DNA of 64,000 nt from Sipunculus nudus (GCA_026874595.1 CM049311.1:72026453-72090452); one strand, 5' to 3'. Positions 33,524 through 46,990 are shown, counted from the stretch's first letter. Numbers and translations are program-made. The notes: generated by a model not told the origin, from the letters alone.

Positions 33524-34326
33524 CACTTTTGCTGCCTATGACGAGTGTACTCGTCATATTTTCTGATTCCCCCAGTGCCTATGACGGGTATACTCATCAT
33601 GAATTTATCAGCAATTTTCAGTAAGAAATCTCTTAAATTTATCAATAAACAGGTGCGCAGGTGAGTAGTAGTTCATTTATAAATTAGTTTCTTGTCATGA
33701 AATAGTAAAATTTGTAATTACTCAGGGCGCTTGATAACTCGAAAGCAAGAAAGGTTTTGGGAGCGTGAAAATATCCACGGCTCTCGTCCTTTACCGTGAA
33801 TAAGTTCATGACCCACTGTAGTGTAAAATTGATACCGTGTAGAAGTATTCCTTAGAATCAAACGAAAGCAAGGACCGCATAAAAATCTGTTAGTTTTATA
33901 TTTGGGCATATTTTGGCCACTTTCAGCAAACCCGCTGGTGAGACGGAGGTGTGACAGATCGCACCTTAGGTGTGAACTTGAGATAGCAAGGCGTGAAGTC
34001 ATTCAGGTTTATTGCCCCATGAGGACAGCCTATCCTCATATATATATATATATATATTTGTGCATGTGAGGGCGTATCTGTGTTTGTGTGCGCTTGTTTC
34101 CTTTGAAGTCCTGTCTGGCTCTAGGCCTGATTAGCTAATTAGGCCGAACAGGGTTATGACATCCTTCTCTGCATAACACCTCAGGCAGGTTTATGGCCCT
34201 TGGACCAGGTGGACTTCACACCCTCGTTATCAGCTTTTCACACCTATAGAACTTACTCACCCGGACCTCCCCGAGACTGTTCCAGGCCCTGGCTATGGGG
34301 GAATATTTGGCTGGGCAGCGAATGTG
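33524..34326. mobile_element. piggyBac-like non-autonomous element (0.8 kb, TTAA sites)
   Basis: Flanked by TTAA on both sides (33520-33523 and 34327-34330). Terminal repeats are CACTTTTGCTGCC and GGCAGCGAATGTG (11 of 13 matched). A subterminal hairpin ATGACGAG-TGTA-CTCGTCAT lies just inside (33538-33557), with a degenerate second copy at 33581-33600. TTAA duplication is the hallmark of piggyBac. A 94-codon minus-strand frame (33718-34002) is not a recognisable transposase. A short (TA)n tract lies at 34039-34057. Confidence 0.75.
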
Positions 34327-34330
34327 TTAA

Positions 34331-35353
34331 GTTTTTTTTAAGGATTTAAGGAGTGTCCATTCAGTTTTACTGGCATTTTAGATCAACCGAATTTTATTTC
34401 AGTTGTCAGCTTGACTTCCTTAGACTTACTGTTAGTCATTTTAACGGAGAAACTTTCTCTTTTTTTACCTTCTAGAGATTTTGTTAATTACATTAGTTTC
34501 ATATAAAAGAATGTCACATGCTGTTATCAAATCATAGATGACATTGAGTCTTGAGCTTTGAAAATTTACCGTATGGTTTCAAGTGGTGTTTTACACCCAT
34601 AGTCCTTTTCCTGTGAGAACCATAACATGGTGATTTATGTCAGGGAATGTCAAAAACATCTCCTCATTTCACACCATTACAGTCTGACAAATGGCCGTGG
34701 TGCTAAAACAATGTGGACTGAACACTTGTGAATATTTGTATTGTAGCCCAGATTGCCTGATTGTTTTAGTGTTAGGCCTTTTCTTGCTGGGTAGAGTCAA
34801 AACAAGCACTCTGGTTAATTTCCTGCAAACAAATCAGTGATATTATGTCTGCCCATGTTTGGTTTACTATGTACCATGCTCAGCCCCATCACATGACTTG
34901 AAGAGCACAGGTTTTTACATGGATAAACTGTGTAAGGGACAAGTGCCTTCATGACCATTGATCCCTGGATTCACATGAAATCACAGCTGAGTTACAGCCC
35001 AGCGTTTATACCTACTTTGAGCATATTGAATGCATATTTAGCATTTATAGTACCCCACCACAGGCCCTTGAGATCATCATAAACACTTGTTTAAATACCC
35101 AGTGCACACATGGGTATGGATATAAAGATCACGGAGGGCCTTCAGCATCCAAAAGAAGCTCATGTCTACTTGGTAGCTCTGACCTGATATATTTTACAAA
35201 CTTCTTGCATTTACATCAGTGTTTCTGACTGACTTGATCATTTGTAACTCATATATTTTGTTACACAGGCTCATTCAGGTGTGTCATTATATCCTATTAT
35301 TGGTAGCTAACCTAATAGGTCTTCTCAAGGTCGCCTCGGTAGCTCCTGGTAGA
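34331..35353. other. Unique sequence, no gene seen
   Basis: A pyrimidine-rich acceptor-like tctctttttttaccttctag (about 34475) is not followed by a convincing open exon. Confidence 0.4.
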
Positions 35354-35990
35354 TTTTTTAGCGAACCTGTGAGCTTCATTCGATGGTGCGGCTTCGTGTG
35401 TCGTGCGTCGTCTGTACGTTAACCATAGCTATCTCAAAAACGGCAGGAGCTAGCATCACCAATTTTTTTGCAAATATTCAGTCATCCAAAAAACTATATC
35501 GGATTTTGTTTATTTTTTTTCAAACTGCATTTTCTTAGATTTTATAGGGAAAAAGCTAAAAAAAACTTTAAAAATCTTCTTCTCTGAAACTGTCCAGCCA
35601 AATTGTCCAATATTTCACAGAAATGATCCCTGGAACAATCTTTCTCAAGTTTGTTCGAATGGTTCCAGTTTGGGGATTTTTGGCTGAGTTACAGGAGGTT
35701 GAACTTTGTTAACTGTGCTAAAAAGCATATTAAAATTTAAATCTCAGAAACGGCTGGAGCTATCATCACCAAATTTTATGCCAATGTTGGTCACATGAGT
35801 CATATCTGAAATTGAGGTATTGGTGGCACCACCTGCATCGGCCTTTTTTGTATTGGGTCATCAGTGCCCGTATCACACTGACAGCTACAAATAACTTCTT
35901 CTCTGAAACGAAATGGCCAAATTGTTTAATATCGCACAGAAATGATCCTAGGGTAGTGCTTTCTGAAGTTTGCTCAAATGGTCTCAGTTC

Positions 35991-36698
35991 AGTGACTTTT
36001 GGCTAAGTTATGGGAAGCTGAATTTAGTCATATGCCATAACAGCCCATTTTAGCTAAGTGGCTACAAAAATCTTCTTCTCAAAAACCACAGGGCCAAATT
36101 CTTAAATCTCACATATTAATTATCCTAAGATGTTGATAATTCAAGTTTGTTCAAATGGTCTCAGTTCAGTGACTTTTGGCTGAGTTATGGGAAGCTGAAT
36201 TTAGTCATATGCCATAACAGCCCATTTTAGCTAAGTGGCTACAAAAATCTTCTTCTCAAAAACCACAGGGCCAAATTCTTAAATCTCACATATTAATTAT
36301 CCTAAGATGTTGATAATTCAAGTTTGTTCAAATGGTCTCAGTTCAGTGACTTTTGGCTGAGTTATGGGGAGCTGAATTTAGTCATATGCCATAACAGCCA
36401 ATTTTAGCTAAGTGGCTACAAAAATCTTCTTCTCAACAACCACTGGGCCAAATTCTTAAATCTCACACATTAATTATCCTGAGATGTTGATAATTCAAGT
36501 TTGTTCAAATGGTCTCAGTTCAGTGACTTTTGGCTGAGTTATGGGAAGCTGAATTTAGTCATATGCCATAACAGCTCATGTTAGCTAAGTGGCTACAAAA
36601 ATCTTCTTCTCAAAAACCACTGGGCCAAATTCTTAAATCTCACACATTAATTATCCTTAGAAGTTGATAATTCAAGTTTGTTCAAATGGTTTTGAATC
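35991..36698 (+). repeat. 177-bp tandem repeat, 4 units, inside family A copy 3
   Basis: AGTGACTTTTGGCT landmarks fall at 35991, 36168, 36345, 36522 and (diverged) 36699, exactly 177 bp apart. The central units are nearly identical. Copy 1 has a single equivalent unit near 956, so the array expanded within copy 3. Confidence 0.9.
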
Positions 36699-37510
36699 AG
36701 TGATTTTTGGCTGAGTTATGGGAAGCTGAACTTTGCCATTTTGTTGTATTTTCCCATATGAGTTATAAACCTACAAAACGTTTTTCGACTGATGATGATA
36801 CTGAGGCCAGTTTGTTTAATATTTTGCAAGAATAATTCCCTGAATCATTCTTATAATAATTGTCTTTTATGGTTCCAAAAAATGAATTTGGCTGAATTAT
36901 AAAGATTGAATTGAGTCATTTTACCAAATATGTTAGCTGTGTGAAGCAGATACATCTAGCCTAGCACCAGTTTATCAGCATCCATTACATCATGCCTCTA
37001 GACATTTAGATTTCAGGTTATCTATGGAAAATATTGACAAGAATGTTTTTAAAAGCTTTTAAAAAAATGTAGATTTATGATATTACATATCATCTGTACA
37101 CTAACTCATAATTTCTCAGAAATAGCAGGTGCTACCATCCCCAAATGTTATGCAATTATCTGTCACATATCAAATGTTGATGGATTCATCTTATTTTTGC
37201 TATCTGAATTTACTTAGATTTTACAAGGAAAAAGCTGATAAAAACTTGTAAAAGTCTTCTTCTTGTAAACAGTCCAGCCAAATTGTCCAAATTTTACAGA
37301 AATGATCCCAGAGGCAAGCCCTCTCAAGTTTGTTCAAATGGTTTGTGTTGGATAAATTTTAGCAGAGTTACATAACAGGCCAAGATTGTGTACGTTTCTT
37401 GAATAGGTTGAGAAACTGACAACTGTTTCAGATTTGGCAAAAGATCAAGAGTTCATTCAGTGCAGCCAAATATAGGTCAACAGTTCAGTCAGTGCAGCCA
37501 AGCACAAGGC

Positions 37511-37600
37511 ATGTGATCATCTCATGGGCACCATGTGATCATCTCATGGGTAGCATGTGATCACCTCATGAGTATCATGTGATCACCTCATGGGTGTCAT
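37511..37600 (+). repeat. 22-bp tandem repeat, 4 units, with TGATCA palindromes
   Basis: The unit ATGTGATCATCTCATGGG and variants start at 37511, 37533, 37555 and 37577. Each holds TGATCA and a CTCATG motif. Confidence 0.85.
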
Positions 37601-37916
37601 GCCCCTCAGGGCTGCATATGGAGCCAATCTGTGAGCTTATGCAATTGTGTGGCTACTGTTTCAGATTTGGCAATAGGCAAAAGGTCAGCCTGGATTTATT
37701 TATAGCTTTGGCAGACTGCCAACTGTTTCAGATTATGCAACAGGTCAAGAGTTCACTCAGTGCAGCCAGGTACAGGTAAAAAATTCACTCAGTCTAGCCA
37801 GGTGCAGGTCAAGAGTTCACTCAGTGCAGTAGCCTGAGCCAGTAATTTGTCACAGTACACTCGGGGCAACAGTCTTTCTCACCTAAGCCTGGTCAGCCCC
37901 GTGCATCAGACTCAAG

Positions 37917-38036
37917 GTAAGTTTGATGTATTGGCCTGATATTCTGACCTGTCTATGTGTTTTTATGGCTTTCTCGGTAAGTTTGATGTATTGGCCTGAT
38001 ATTCTGACCTGTCTATGTGTTTTTATGGCTTTCTCG
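37917..38036 (+). repeat. Exact 60-bp tandem duplication
   Basis: Two identical 60-bp units begin GTAAGTTTGATGTATTGGCC and end in a CTTTCTCG string. Copy 1 has a single diverged equivalent near 2080-2130. Identity of the two units points to recent duplication or an assembly artefact. Confidence 0.9.
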
Positions 38037-38657
38037 TTCACAAGACAGGTGTCGCCATCTACAATGACTTTTGCAAAGTGTATTTGCCTGCTTAATTCTA
38101 CAGAAGAATTTGATTTATCAGCCTGAAATTGGGCATATGTGTACATGTCAAATAGCTTTGTTGTATACAAGACTGGTGGTGCCACCTACAATAATTTTTG
38201 TGTTGTGTGCACCCATGCCAGAATTTCAGCAGTGATGTTTGTGTATTGTTTCTTGTTCAAAATGTTTAGTACTTGCATTGTTCATATATATGAAAAGTAG
38301 TGGGTCAGCACTGAAGCGTTATACCTGGTGTATATCCATATGCACAGGTTCGCATTAGGCCTGTAGGCCTTGTTTAATTGTAGAGTATGGGTTAATTGAT
38401 TTGGAAATCTATCTGTGCATATAATAAGTGAAAAATTTACATTTTCTGGGTCAGCTTATCTGTCACATCATTACAATAACATTTTGATATTTAAAAAGTG
38501 TGCTGGATGACCTTGTAGAGAATAATAAGGTCACATCGAAACTGACTTATATATCATAAAAAAATATTTCTCAGTAAACCACAAGTGATAATAATAGATA
38601 TGTTATCAGTGGTGGCAATGTCACACCATGGGGTTGTTACTATTTACTTATTCATCC

Positions 38658-41266
38658 TTTTTAGCTCAGCTGACTATAAGTCATCTGAGCTATAGTCGTG
38701 GTCCATTGTCCGTCGTCCGTCCATCTGTCTGTCCCTCTGGATGTCCGTCCGTAAGACTGGCACGTTTCTACACCATTCGACCTACGAATCTGAAATTCGG
38801 CATGCAGTTAGATGTCCCCAAAATCTCCTACCATGCCAAAAATTGAGTCAATATGACTTCGTTCCTTTCGAGATATTAGGGAAAAACCTCAATTTTTTAT
38901 TAGAAATCTATTTTCACACTTCAGGACTGCCTTATATCAAAACCACTCATCTGGTTTTCTTCATTTTTACCATAAATATTCCTCTATATGGTTCCTATGT
39001 ACATGCCAGAAAATAAGTCAGTATTATTTAATTTAAAAAAGTTATGGGCCCAAACATAATGGACTTTGTAAAAAAATGAGGAAAGATATTTGGTCACTTA
39101 AGACCAAAAGTGTTATAGGTAGGAACTTTTTTTCAGTAATACTACTTTAAATAATCAAAATTTAATTGTATATCAAAAATTAGATCAAAATCTGTTAAAT
39201 TTTTTTAAATATTGGCAAAAATATAAAATTGGCACCTTAAATTTTGCCCAAGTTTGACCATGGCACGTTTTTTTCCTGTAACTGCTGTGGATTTAATTTT
39301 CAAAGCATGTTTTTGTTACCATTTTAACTGTTAAATCAAAAAATTTGAAACCAGTTGATCAAAAACTGTAGATTTTATTCACGTTTTCAAGCACCATTTC
39401 ACATATTGTTTACAACAAGCTAGTGTTATGCAGTTTACTAGAGCTCAGCTCCCCAGCTTCAGCTCTAAGTTCCTTAAATTTTGCATACAGTTAGATGTCC
39501 CCCAAATCCTCTACCATAGTAAAAGTTTGGTCACTAGGACCTAATTCCTTCGAGATATTGAGAAAAAACTTCATTTTTCCATTAAAATCCATTGTTACAC
39601 TTTAAGATTGCCTAATATCAAAACCACTGATCTGACTTTGATCATATATGATATACATATTTTTCTATACATTCGCTATGCATATGCCAGAAATGATGTC
39701 AGTATTGTGTAATTGTTTTAAGTTCTAGGCCCAAACATAATGCACTTTGTAAAAATTCAAGAAATATATTTACTCTCTTAACATGAAAATTGCTGAAGGT
39801 AGAGATTTTTTGCCAGGGATATAACATTATTTAATCAAGATTCAATTGTATTCCAAAAAATTAGTTCTGAATTTTTCAAATTTTTAAGTTATTAGCATAA
39901 ATATAAAATCAGTACCTTAAATTTTGCCCAACTTTGGCCATGGCATGTTTTTTCCCTGTAAGCACTGTTGATTAAATTTTCATATCTTGCACACGTAAGG
40001 ATTTTAGCTTCTAAATTCTGAAGTTATAAAAGGAATTGGTCAAAAACTAGCTTTTATGAAAGTTTTTATGAGATCATATTACACCTTGGCTGTACTGAAG
40101 CTCCTCTTTTATGTCCCCACATTGACCTTTCAGGCCAATTATGCATGCGTGAAGCGAGGCACTCTGCAGCCAGCCAGCTCTTGGGTGGCTTCAACTGGAT
40201 CTAACTGTCCAACCCCCTCCACTAGAATTTGTTTAGGCCATAAACATAACAATTAACTTTTTTTTAATTCTTGGTTTATGATAAAAACTTAAAAAAAATA
40301 AACGGAAAAGGAATTTATAGTTAATGAGTTACAGGGGATTACCTTGCAATTACTGATCATTAATGGATCTTCCATGGATGGCCAAAATTATATTTCAAAT
40401 TATACCATGCAGTCATCATTGGGTATTTTTCATTTTAACCATAAAAATGAAAAATAAATAATTAAAATAAATTGTTGTTTACTATTAGGGATTATATGAA
40501 GCAAGATAATGATAGACAAGGATGCAGTTGATTATATTAAATTAATCTAAATTTCCAGGTCTTTTCCAGGTGTTTAACTTGTTTGTTTATATTTATAACA
40601 AAATTAAAATAATAAATAAATATGTCAAAAATTTAAAATATTACTCAGACAAGTGCTCATTAAAGATTTTAATTTGTTTGACTTATAACTCATGGTTGTA
40701 TCAGTTGTTACATGATACTGGCTAAATAATCAAAATTTATATTGCTGGTCCTTTATTTCAGTTCATAAAATTAAACATTCCCAACTCCAGTTTGCTCTTG
40801 GTATAATATATTGGGTGTTTTGATCCTTGAATTAATTTTAACACATGTATTAGTTTTATAGCTGAGAATACTTTTTTTTTTCCTGATACCATTTGAAAAA
40901 AATATAAATATTCAAATTTTTCCTGTTAGTGCTGTGGATTTAATTTTCACAGCATGTACACATTAAAATTTCATCTGTTAAAATCTGAAAATTGAAACCA
41001 ATTGATCAAAAACTGTAGATTTCATTCAAGTTTCCAGGTACCATGATTTCATTGTTTACATCAGATCAGTATAAATGCAGTGTACTGGGCAGTTACATAA
41101 CACCTTCAGGTCTGACCTACTGCCACTGTGAGTGTCTGGGTCAGGCAGGGTCAGGCAGTAATTACAAGAGAGCCTCTCTTTCTCTCTCTCTCTGGCAGTC
41201 TATGTCTCTCTTTTTCTCTCTCTCTCTCTCTCTCCTCTGCTTTTTCTCTTTCTTTCTCCATCTTTC

Positions 41267-41307
<41 letters not shown>

Positions 41308-42675
41308 AATTGCCTCCCTTCCTCCCTCCATCCCATTCTGTTGACAGTTACTATAAACTAGATACATTAGCTATAAATGTTGATGCAATTTAGAAATGTG
41401 AATCAACTGAAGTATTCACAATAACATGTATGTTATACTGTAAATTTATAGTAACATTCTGAAACTTGGATTAAAATTATGTAATGAAAAAAAGGAATAA
41501 ATGCAAATATTGTTAATTTTTTCTTGGCTCAGTAGAATGGGGAAAAAATTATTTGCTTTGTTTCTCCATCTTTCTGTCTGTTTTAAATATTTAATGTTCA
41601 TGAATAAACTTTTTTTTTTATAAGCAATGTTGAATTAAATTTCATATCCTGTATGTATATGCAAGGGTGTTGTAACTCACCATCCCCTTCTTCATCCCAC
41701 TGAGGCTTTGCTCCTTGGCACTGTGAACAATACTTCTATGGCTATAGCATAAAATTTAATAATTAAAGAAAATATCTACAGAGAGACAGAGGCGTTGTAA
41801 CTCTGATCATAACACAACTGCCCCCCCCCCCCCCCATCAAGTCAGTGCACCTGTGGAATGGGGACGTTATGGCAACTGTATACATATCATAAAATTGATA
41901 ATAAAGGTTTACCAAATAAATTGGATCTCATCAGACAAATGTGTAAACTGTTGAACTATCAACAGCTCATCAAAAAGGTAACCAACGGAAAGCCAGGGTC
42001 AGGTCTCAAATATTATTTTCAACATTTTCTTCAATCATATGAACCAACCATGGCCCAGATTACCTCTTCCTCTCAAACATTATCTACATTTCATCATATT
42101 TTTAAGATTTTAACCTTCCTGGTGGTTCAGTACTGTTAATCATTTGTCCATAGGTACCTATGTACATGCCAGAAATTATGTCAATATTGTGTAATTTGTA
42201 GACGTGAGGGGCATCAAAATAATGCACCTTGTCAAGACCGATCTTGTCAAGATATTATGTCATACAGTCACAAATTCATAAATCCCCTCATCAGCATAGT
42301 TAATCATAACATTGTATCTGTCAAATTGAACTCGTGCAGTTTTCCATACACTATAGATCCTTCAACAAATAGCCTTATCATCATTATACCACTGCTAAGC
42401 ATACTGTCATTGGATTCATATTTGCTCAAATAAATTGCTTTTTTTTACCCCTCCCAAATAAATAAAAAATAAACCACTATATTTTACTCGATATTAATCC
42501 ATCAGTCAGGTTATTTCTTATATCATTTACCCACATATTACATTATATTCCTTTATAAAAGCCCAACATGACCATGATATTCTAAGCTTTATCTACTCAA
42601 TATAGTATCACAATGGTGATACATTTATAGTCCAATCATGTTCAGCTGAGCGCCGTGACCCATGGGTCCCTTGTT
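38658..42675 (+). mobile_element. Family B element, copy 2 (Helentron/HINE-like, 4.0 kb)
   Basis: The 5' hairpin starts TTTTTAGCTCAGCTGACT, then ATA, AGTCATCTGAGCTATAG (14-bp stem, one mismatch). The 3' end is TCAGCTGAGC (42642-42651), TGACCCATGGGTC (42656-42668), CCTTGTTT. A GTCCGTCC-rich tract (38705-38755) follows the 5' hairpin. The interior has three diverged tandem segments of about 1 kb ('agatgtcccc..ctaccat', 'attaaattttgccca' modules), a CT-rich tract (41174-41305) and poly-C (41821-41835). No transposase frame. Confidence 0.78.
41174..41305. repeat. (CT)n-rich tract within family B copy 2
   Basis: Imperfect CT/TTTC repeats. A matching CT tract followed by 'ccctccttcctccatcc' occurs in family B copy 4 (62061-62130), so it is part of the element. 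Confidence 0.85.
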
Positions 42676-44639
42676 TTACTTAGATTCTAGTTTCCAGTGA
42701 CTCAGAAGGGGTCAGTTTGTTAAGAGGTATATATCTATAAAAGTTTCTAATTTAAGGCATGTATCTTAAGATCAAGGGGAATTGCATTAATCTTTTGTTT
42801 GAATTATCATGATGAAAAGGAGGAAGAAACTAGTGATTACCCACAATGCATGTTTAGGTCACATGATAGAATGCATTTCATTTCTGAAGCAGATGAATAT
42901 TGGATGGGACATGGAAAACATCTGCACTGAACTAAGCTCAAGAATGTTCTGTATCAGATCTCGAGACTGATGTAGATTTTTGTTTTGCTAGTTCTAATGT
43001 AATTTTTAAAGAAATTTCCAACCAAAATTGGAAAAGACATGAGGCTCTACTAATGTAAATTACTTAAGGTTTATTATGCCATTCATAAATGAACTCTGTC
43101 ATAGCTTATATTGAGGTCACAGAAATAATATCTATTATCTGTGTGCAGAGAATAGACTAGATGGTTTATTGGCAGCTACAACATGTTCTGTTATGCATCA
43201 TTTACTGTGTCAGGACTTTGTATGGAACCAGAAAAAGAAGCACTGAGAGCAATCCATCAGTGTTTTCCACAGAAGTGTGTGAATGCTAATGTAAAACAGA
43301 TCTTGATTATTCTGGCCTGGTTGAACTGATTAAATATGGCACTGCATTCCTCAAACTAGACAGCTGCCAAGTTTGGTTTTTGTTTCTACTTCAATCACTT
43401 AATAAAGTTTTGTCAAACTGGGATCGCTGAAAACTTTATTGAAAGATGAAAGGAAATGAGTGCTGGTTATCACAAAGTTCCTCTCCAAGGAACCTATAGA
43501 TAACAGCAAAAGAATCAATATTTGAAAGCAATTCCTTCCGTTTATTAATTTCCTTACCTTGACAAAGAAAGCGTGAAAACTTACCACAATGATATCTGAT
43601 TATTCTCTGACCAAATCTGTCATAGAAAAACTAGGATGTCCCTCTGGCATTACTGTCAGAGCGGTCCAGAGAAAATATACTCAGTCATTTAGTCAGTGCA
43701 TTGAAAAAAAAACATGGCTCATTTATTTGGATGTTTCATGAATACTGCATGCTTATGATTCGGAAGTTCCTACAAAACTGTCTACTTACCTCAGGAACAT
43801 GTGATAAGTTAAAGCTGACATGGCTCATGGTCAAGATAAAACAGGATTATCACCTGGAATGTTAAAAGAAAAGACAGTTTTGTCTTCATTCAAGAATTTA
43901 CAAAAAAAAAAATGGAGCTGGCTAGAAAATAATCAGTGTCTGTTTTCAGTGAATGAAAACAAGAGTATGGGGTCTATACACCTATAGTTCTGATTGCTTC
44001 CACAAATGTAAGTGCTAAGTAATAAAAAATACTTTTGTTAAAACTCTTTAAGCATTAGATAAAACCTAAACTATACAAGTGTTGTTGTCAGTGTATGGTC
44101 AAGCACCCACAGTTTACTTGATAAACATATTATAGCCACTGTCTTAGGTTCCTAGAGATATGCCATGTTAAAGTCAGCATGTTCATTTGAGGTTTCACTT
44201 TCAGTAATGGTTAATGGGAATACCAACACTTGAAATGAGCTGTTTTTAGTATTGTCCCATATTCAGTTGTTGAGATCCTCCTGAAAGCATGATGGTATAG
44301 GCAAGTTCATTATCATAACTCTCTCCCCTTGTTCATCTTAATTGGTATGTTTGTTTGTATTTTGTTATGTAGTTCTGAACATATTTTGATGATTTTTGTG
44401 GAGATTTAGTAAACATTTAGTTAAGGCTCTGCCTAGGCAGGCCCTGTATAGTTATTAGGTTTTCTGTCAGACTATCACACTCTTATATGTGGATTATTTC
44501 AAGCCCCATACAAGATGTTGCATTGAAAATTTTACTGAAGATTATCACCCATAAGGGAATATGTGCTTTTGAAAATTAGGCCTGTCAAAATAGGCAACTA
44601 TTTTTAAATACTTTTACCTTTCACACATTAACTGCTATT
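42676..44639. other. Unique sequence with one perfect 11-bp stem hairpin
   Basis: No gene seen. AATAAAGTTTT (43401-43411) and AAAACTTTATT (43430-43440) form a hairpin with an 18-base loop and place an AATAAA hexamer on each strand. A CTGCCTAGGCAG palindrome lies near 44430. Confidence 0.4.
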
Positions 44640-45020
44640 ACAAATAGCAGCAACCTTTTACTTTCTTTTGTGCACATTATCTCAAGAACCATTGAAGTGA
44701 TTGCTGTGAAATGTTTACTAAACTTTGACACCCATTACAATTTCTTTTCTGCATTATCTCAAGAATGGTTCAAGTGATTGCGATGTTGCTAAAGATTTAT
44801 ACTCTTGATAGCAATTAGGTGCCCTTTTCAGCAATTGCCTTTACAATTTTGTCAAGGATTGACGCCCATGAGAGGATGTGTGCTACCAAAATCAGACTCA
44901 TCAACATCTTGAACAGGACTTTGTGGTGCCCTAATTTAGTACCTTTCGAGTCCCTGTCATTTCTAGTCAAAACATTTCTAAATCATTTGGACATGCATTT
45001 TTTTCTTTGCTCAGGCCAAA
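44640..45020. repeat. Diverged repeat segment ('attatctcaagaa..gtgattgc' units)
   Basis: Two units about 95-100 bp apart share 'gcacattatctcaagaacca' and 'gcattatctcaagaatggtt' followed by AAGTGATTGC. This resembles interior modules of the HINE-like families, but no ends were found. Confidence 0.4.
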
Positions 45021-45738
45021 AGCCCTAACCATTACATTGTTCTAGAGCCCATCTGTGAATCAGGTTAGTGAACCATGACTCTTGGTACTCAGAAACCCAG
45101 GGTAGATTCTGGTGGAGGAATGTAGGCTACTAATTCACATCTTTTTTATTTGAAATAATGCAGTGTGAAATGAATGAACCACATTTTCAGAGTAACATGT
45201 CGTTTAAACAGATACTTACACAAAAAGCTGATAATGCAAGGATACAGAAGTTTGACAGATTATTGCAATTCTTTTTTGTAGTGATGCAAAATTAGACCAC
45301 CAGCATATGTTCAATGCTCTGAGCCATTCAAAAGGTACTAATCAATCCAGTGTGCTTCATGAAATATGGTGGTTTTATTGTGTTTATGGAAATGTATCCC
45401 TGATCCAACAATTAATCTTTGTCCTGAGAATAATGGTGGTGTCACAGCTCACCATTCTAATCTAATCTTCACAAGATTCTCATTGATGCAGTTTTGCACC
45501 AGGTCAGATTAAACCCACACCATTTATTTGATCTGTCATAATAAACTCCTGGAAATTAAATTATTATGTGTCAACATGATCATCATATCTCTGTTTTTTG
45601 TCTGTTTCTGATTGGCTCTGAATGTAGTCCATGCTCAAGTGTACTGATTGGCTATATTTTAGTATTTAATAAAGTGTAGTTGTGAACAATAGCCAAGTGA
45701 GATATGCTAATCAAGTCAGTTAATTCTCAGAGAGAATT

Positions 45739-46990
45739 TGTTTTTTAGCTTATAGTCATATTGAGCTACAGTGGTGGGTCTATATGGTTGTCCAAACGTT
45801 ATCCTGCAATCCAGTTGTCTGTTAGTAAGACAAATTGTAACCTAGAAAATCCTTGCTTAACAGTGTTAAAGGCTGTTGAACAAAAAATCCACAGTGGGAT
45901 CACAAAATTAAATAATGTGCCTTTTTAACACATGTATCTCTGTCGTCCTACATTTTCAACACAATTATTCATCATGGATCTTCTGAGATGTTACTTGGAT
46001 GGGTTTGGAATCTGGTGACCTCAGTCTCCAAGAATTTTTTAACTAACGCATATTTTTACTTCAAATATTATATATACAACTGTTTTTTGTGCTCTCAGAG
46101 TACTTGTGACCTTTCCCTAGCTTCAAGGTAAAATCTGTGGAAATATTGCAATTTTTTAATCACCATTACTTGTATAGTAATGCATATTTTTTTCCTCATT
46201 CCAGGGAAGACATTGTTTTCAGTGCTGTACATTGTCTGTCATCTTTAGTCACTGTAGGATATCTTGTGAACATGATAACTTTTCCTTTCAAATTAAAAAC
46301 ACTGATGGTTCACCAAAATCTTGGATGAGTTCGAAACCAGGTGACCTTGACCTTCATCTTCAAGGTCAAATCTGCTGAAATGTTAAATATTTTAAGATAT
46401 CTTGTGAACGTGATAATTAACTTTAGAAGACTGCATATATTCCTCCAAAATTTAAAACACTGATTGTTTCTATGAAAATATCAGATGAGTTTCAAACCCA
46501 TCGAGCCTTGATCATCATTGAGGGCCAAATATGCTGAAATGTAAACTTTTTGTGAATCCCATAACTTTTGAAGTTTGTCACATTTTGGCCTCAAATTTGG
46601 TACACCAATGGTCCTTTCAACATTCTCGAAGGAGTTAGAAACCTGGTAACCTTGACCTTCATCTTCAAGGTCAGATCTGCTAAAATTCAAAATTATTTTA
46701 TATCACAAAACTTTATATGTATTTCATATTTTGTCCTCAAATGTGGTACACCAATTGTTCCCACAAAGTTCTTGAAGGAGTATGAAAGCTGGTGACCTTG
46801 ATTAAAATCTTCAAGGTCAAATCAGCCAAACTATAGTTATTGTCTTGGGAAAGTGACAACTTTTGAAGGGTTCAATATTTTCCTCCAAAATTTGAAACAC
46901 TGATTTTTCCTACCAAAATCTTGGATCAGTTTGAAACCTGGTGACCTCACAGGGTCAGATCTCTCACCTTGTCTTCATTGATATAACCTA
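45739..46990 (+). repeat. Family D tandem array with a family B-like 5' end
   Basis: TTTTTTAGCTTATAGTCATA, then TTGAGCTACAGTGG, resembles a family B 5' hairpin with an internal deletion. It leads into units of about 145-160 bp, each with a 'gtgaccttgaccttcatctt' region followed by TCAAGGTCA. TCAAGGTNA landmarks fall at 46123, 46360, 46665 and 46811, with a decayed one near 46521. No 3' hairpin end was found. Confidence 0.6.

Larger units (their letters stand above)
35354..38374 (+). mobile_element. Family A element, copy 3 (Helentron/HINE-like)
   Basis: The start is TTTTTTAGCGAACCTGTG and the arm GCGAACCTGTG (35361-35371) is mirrored exactly by CACAGGTTCGC (38343-38353). AGGCCTGTAGGCCT (38357-38370) and TTGTT follow. 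It is the best-preserved copy. Interior landmarks are the 177-bp array, the 22-bp repeat, the 32-bp triple (37743) and a 60-bp exact duplication (37917-38036). It lacks family G and so serves as the empty site for the insertion in copy 1. Confidence 0.78.
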
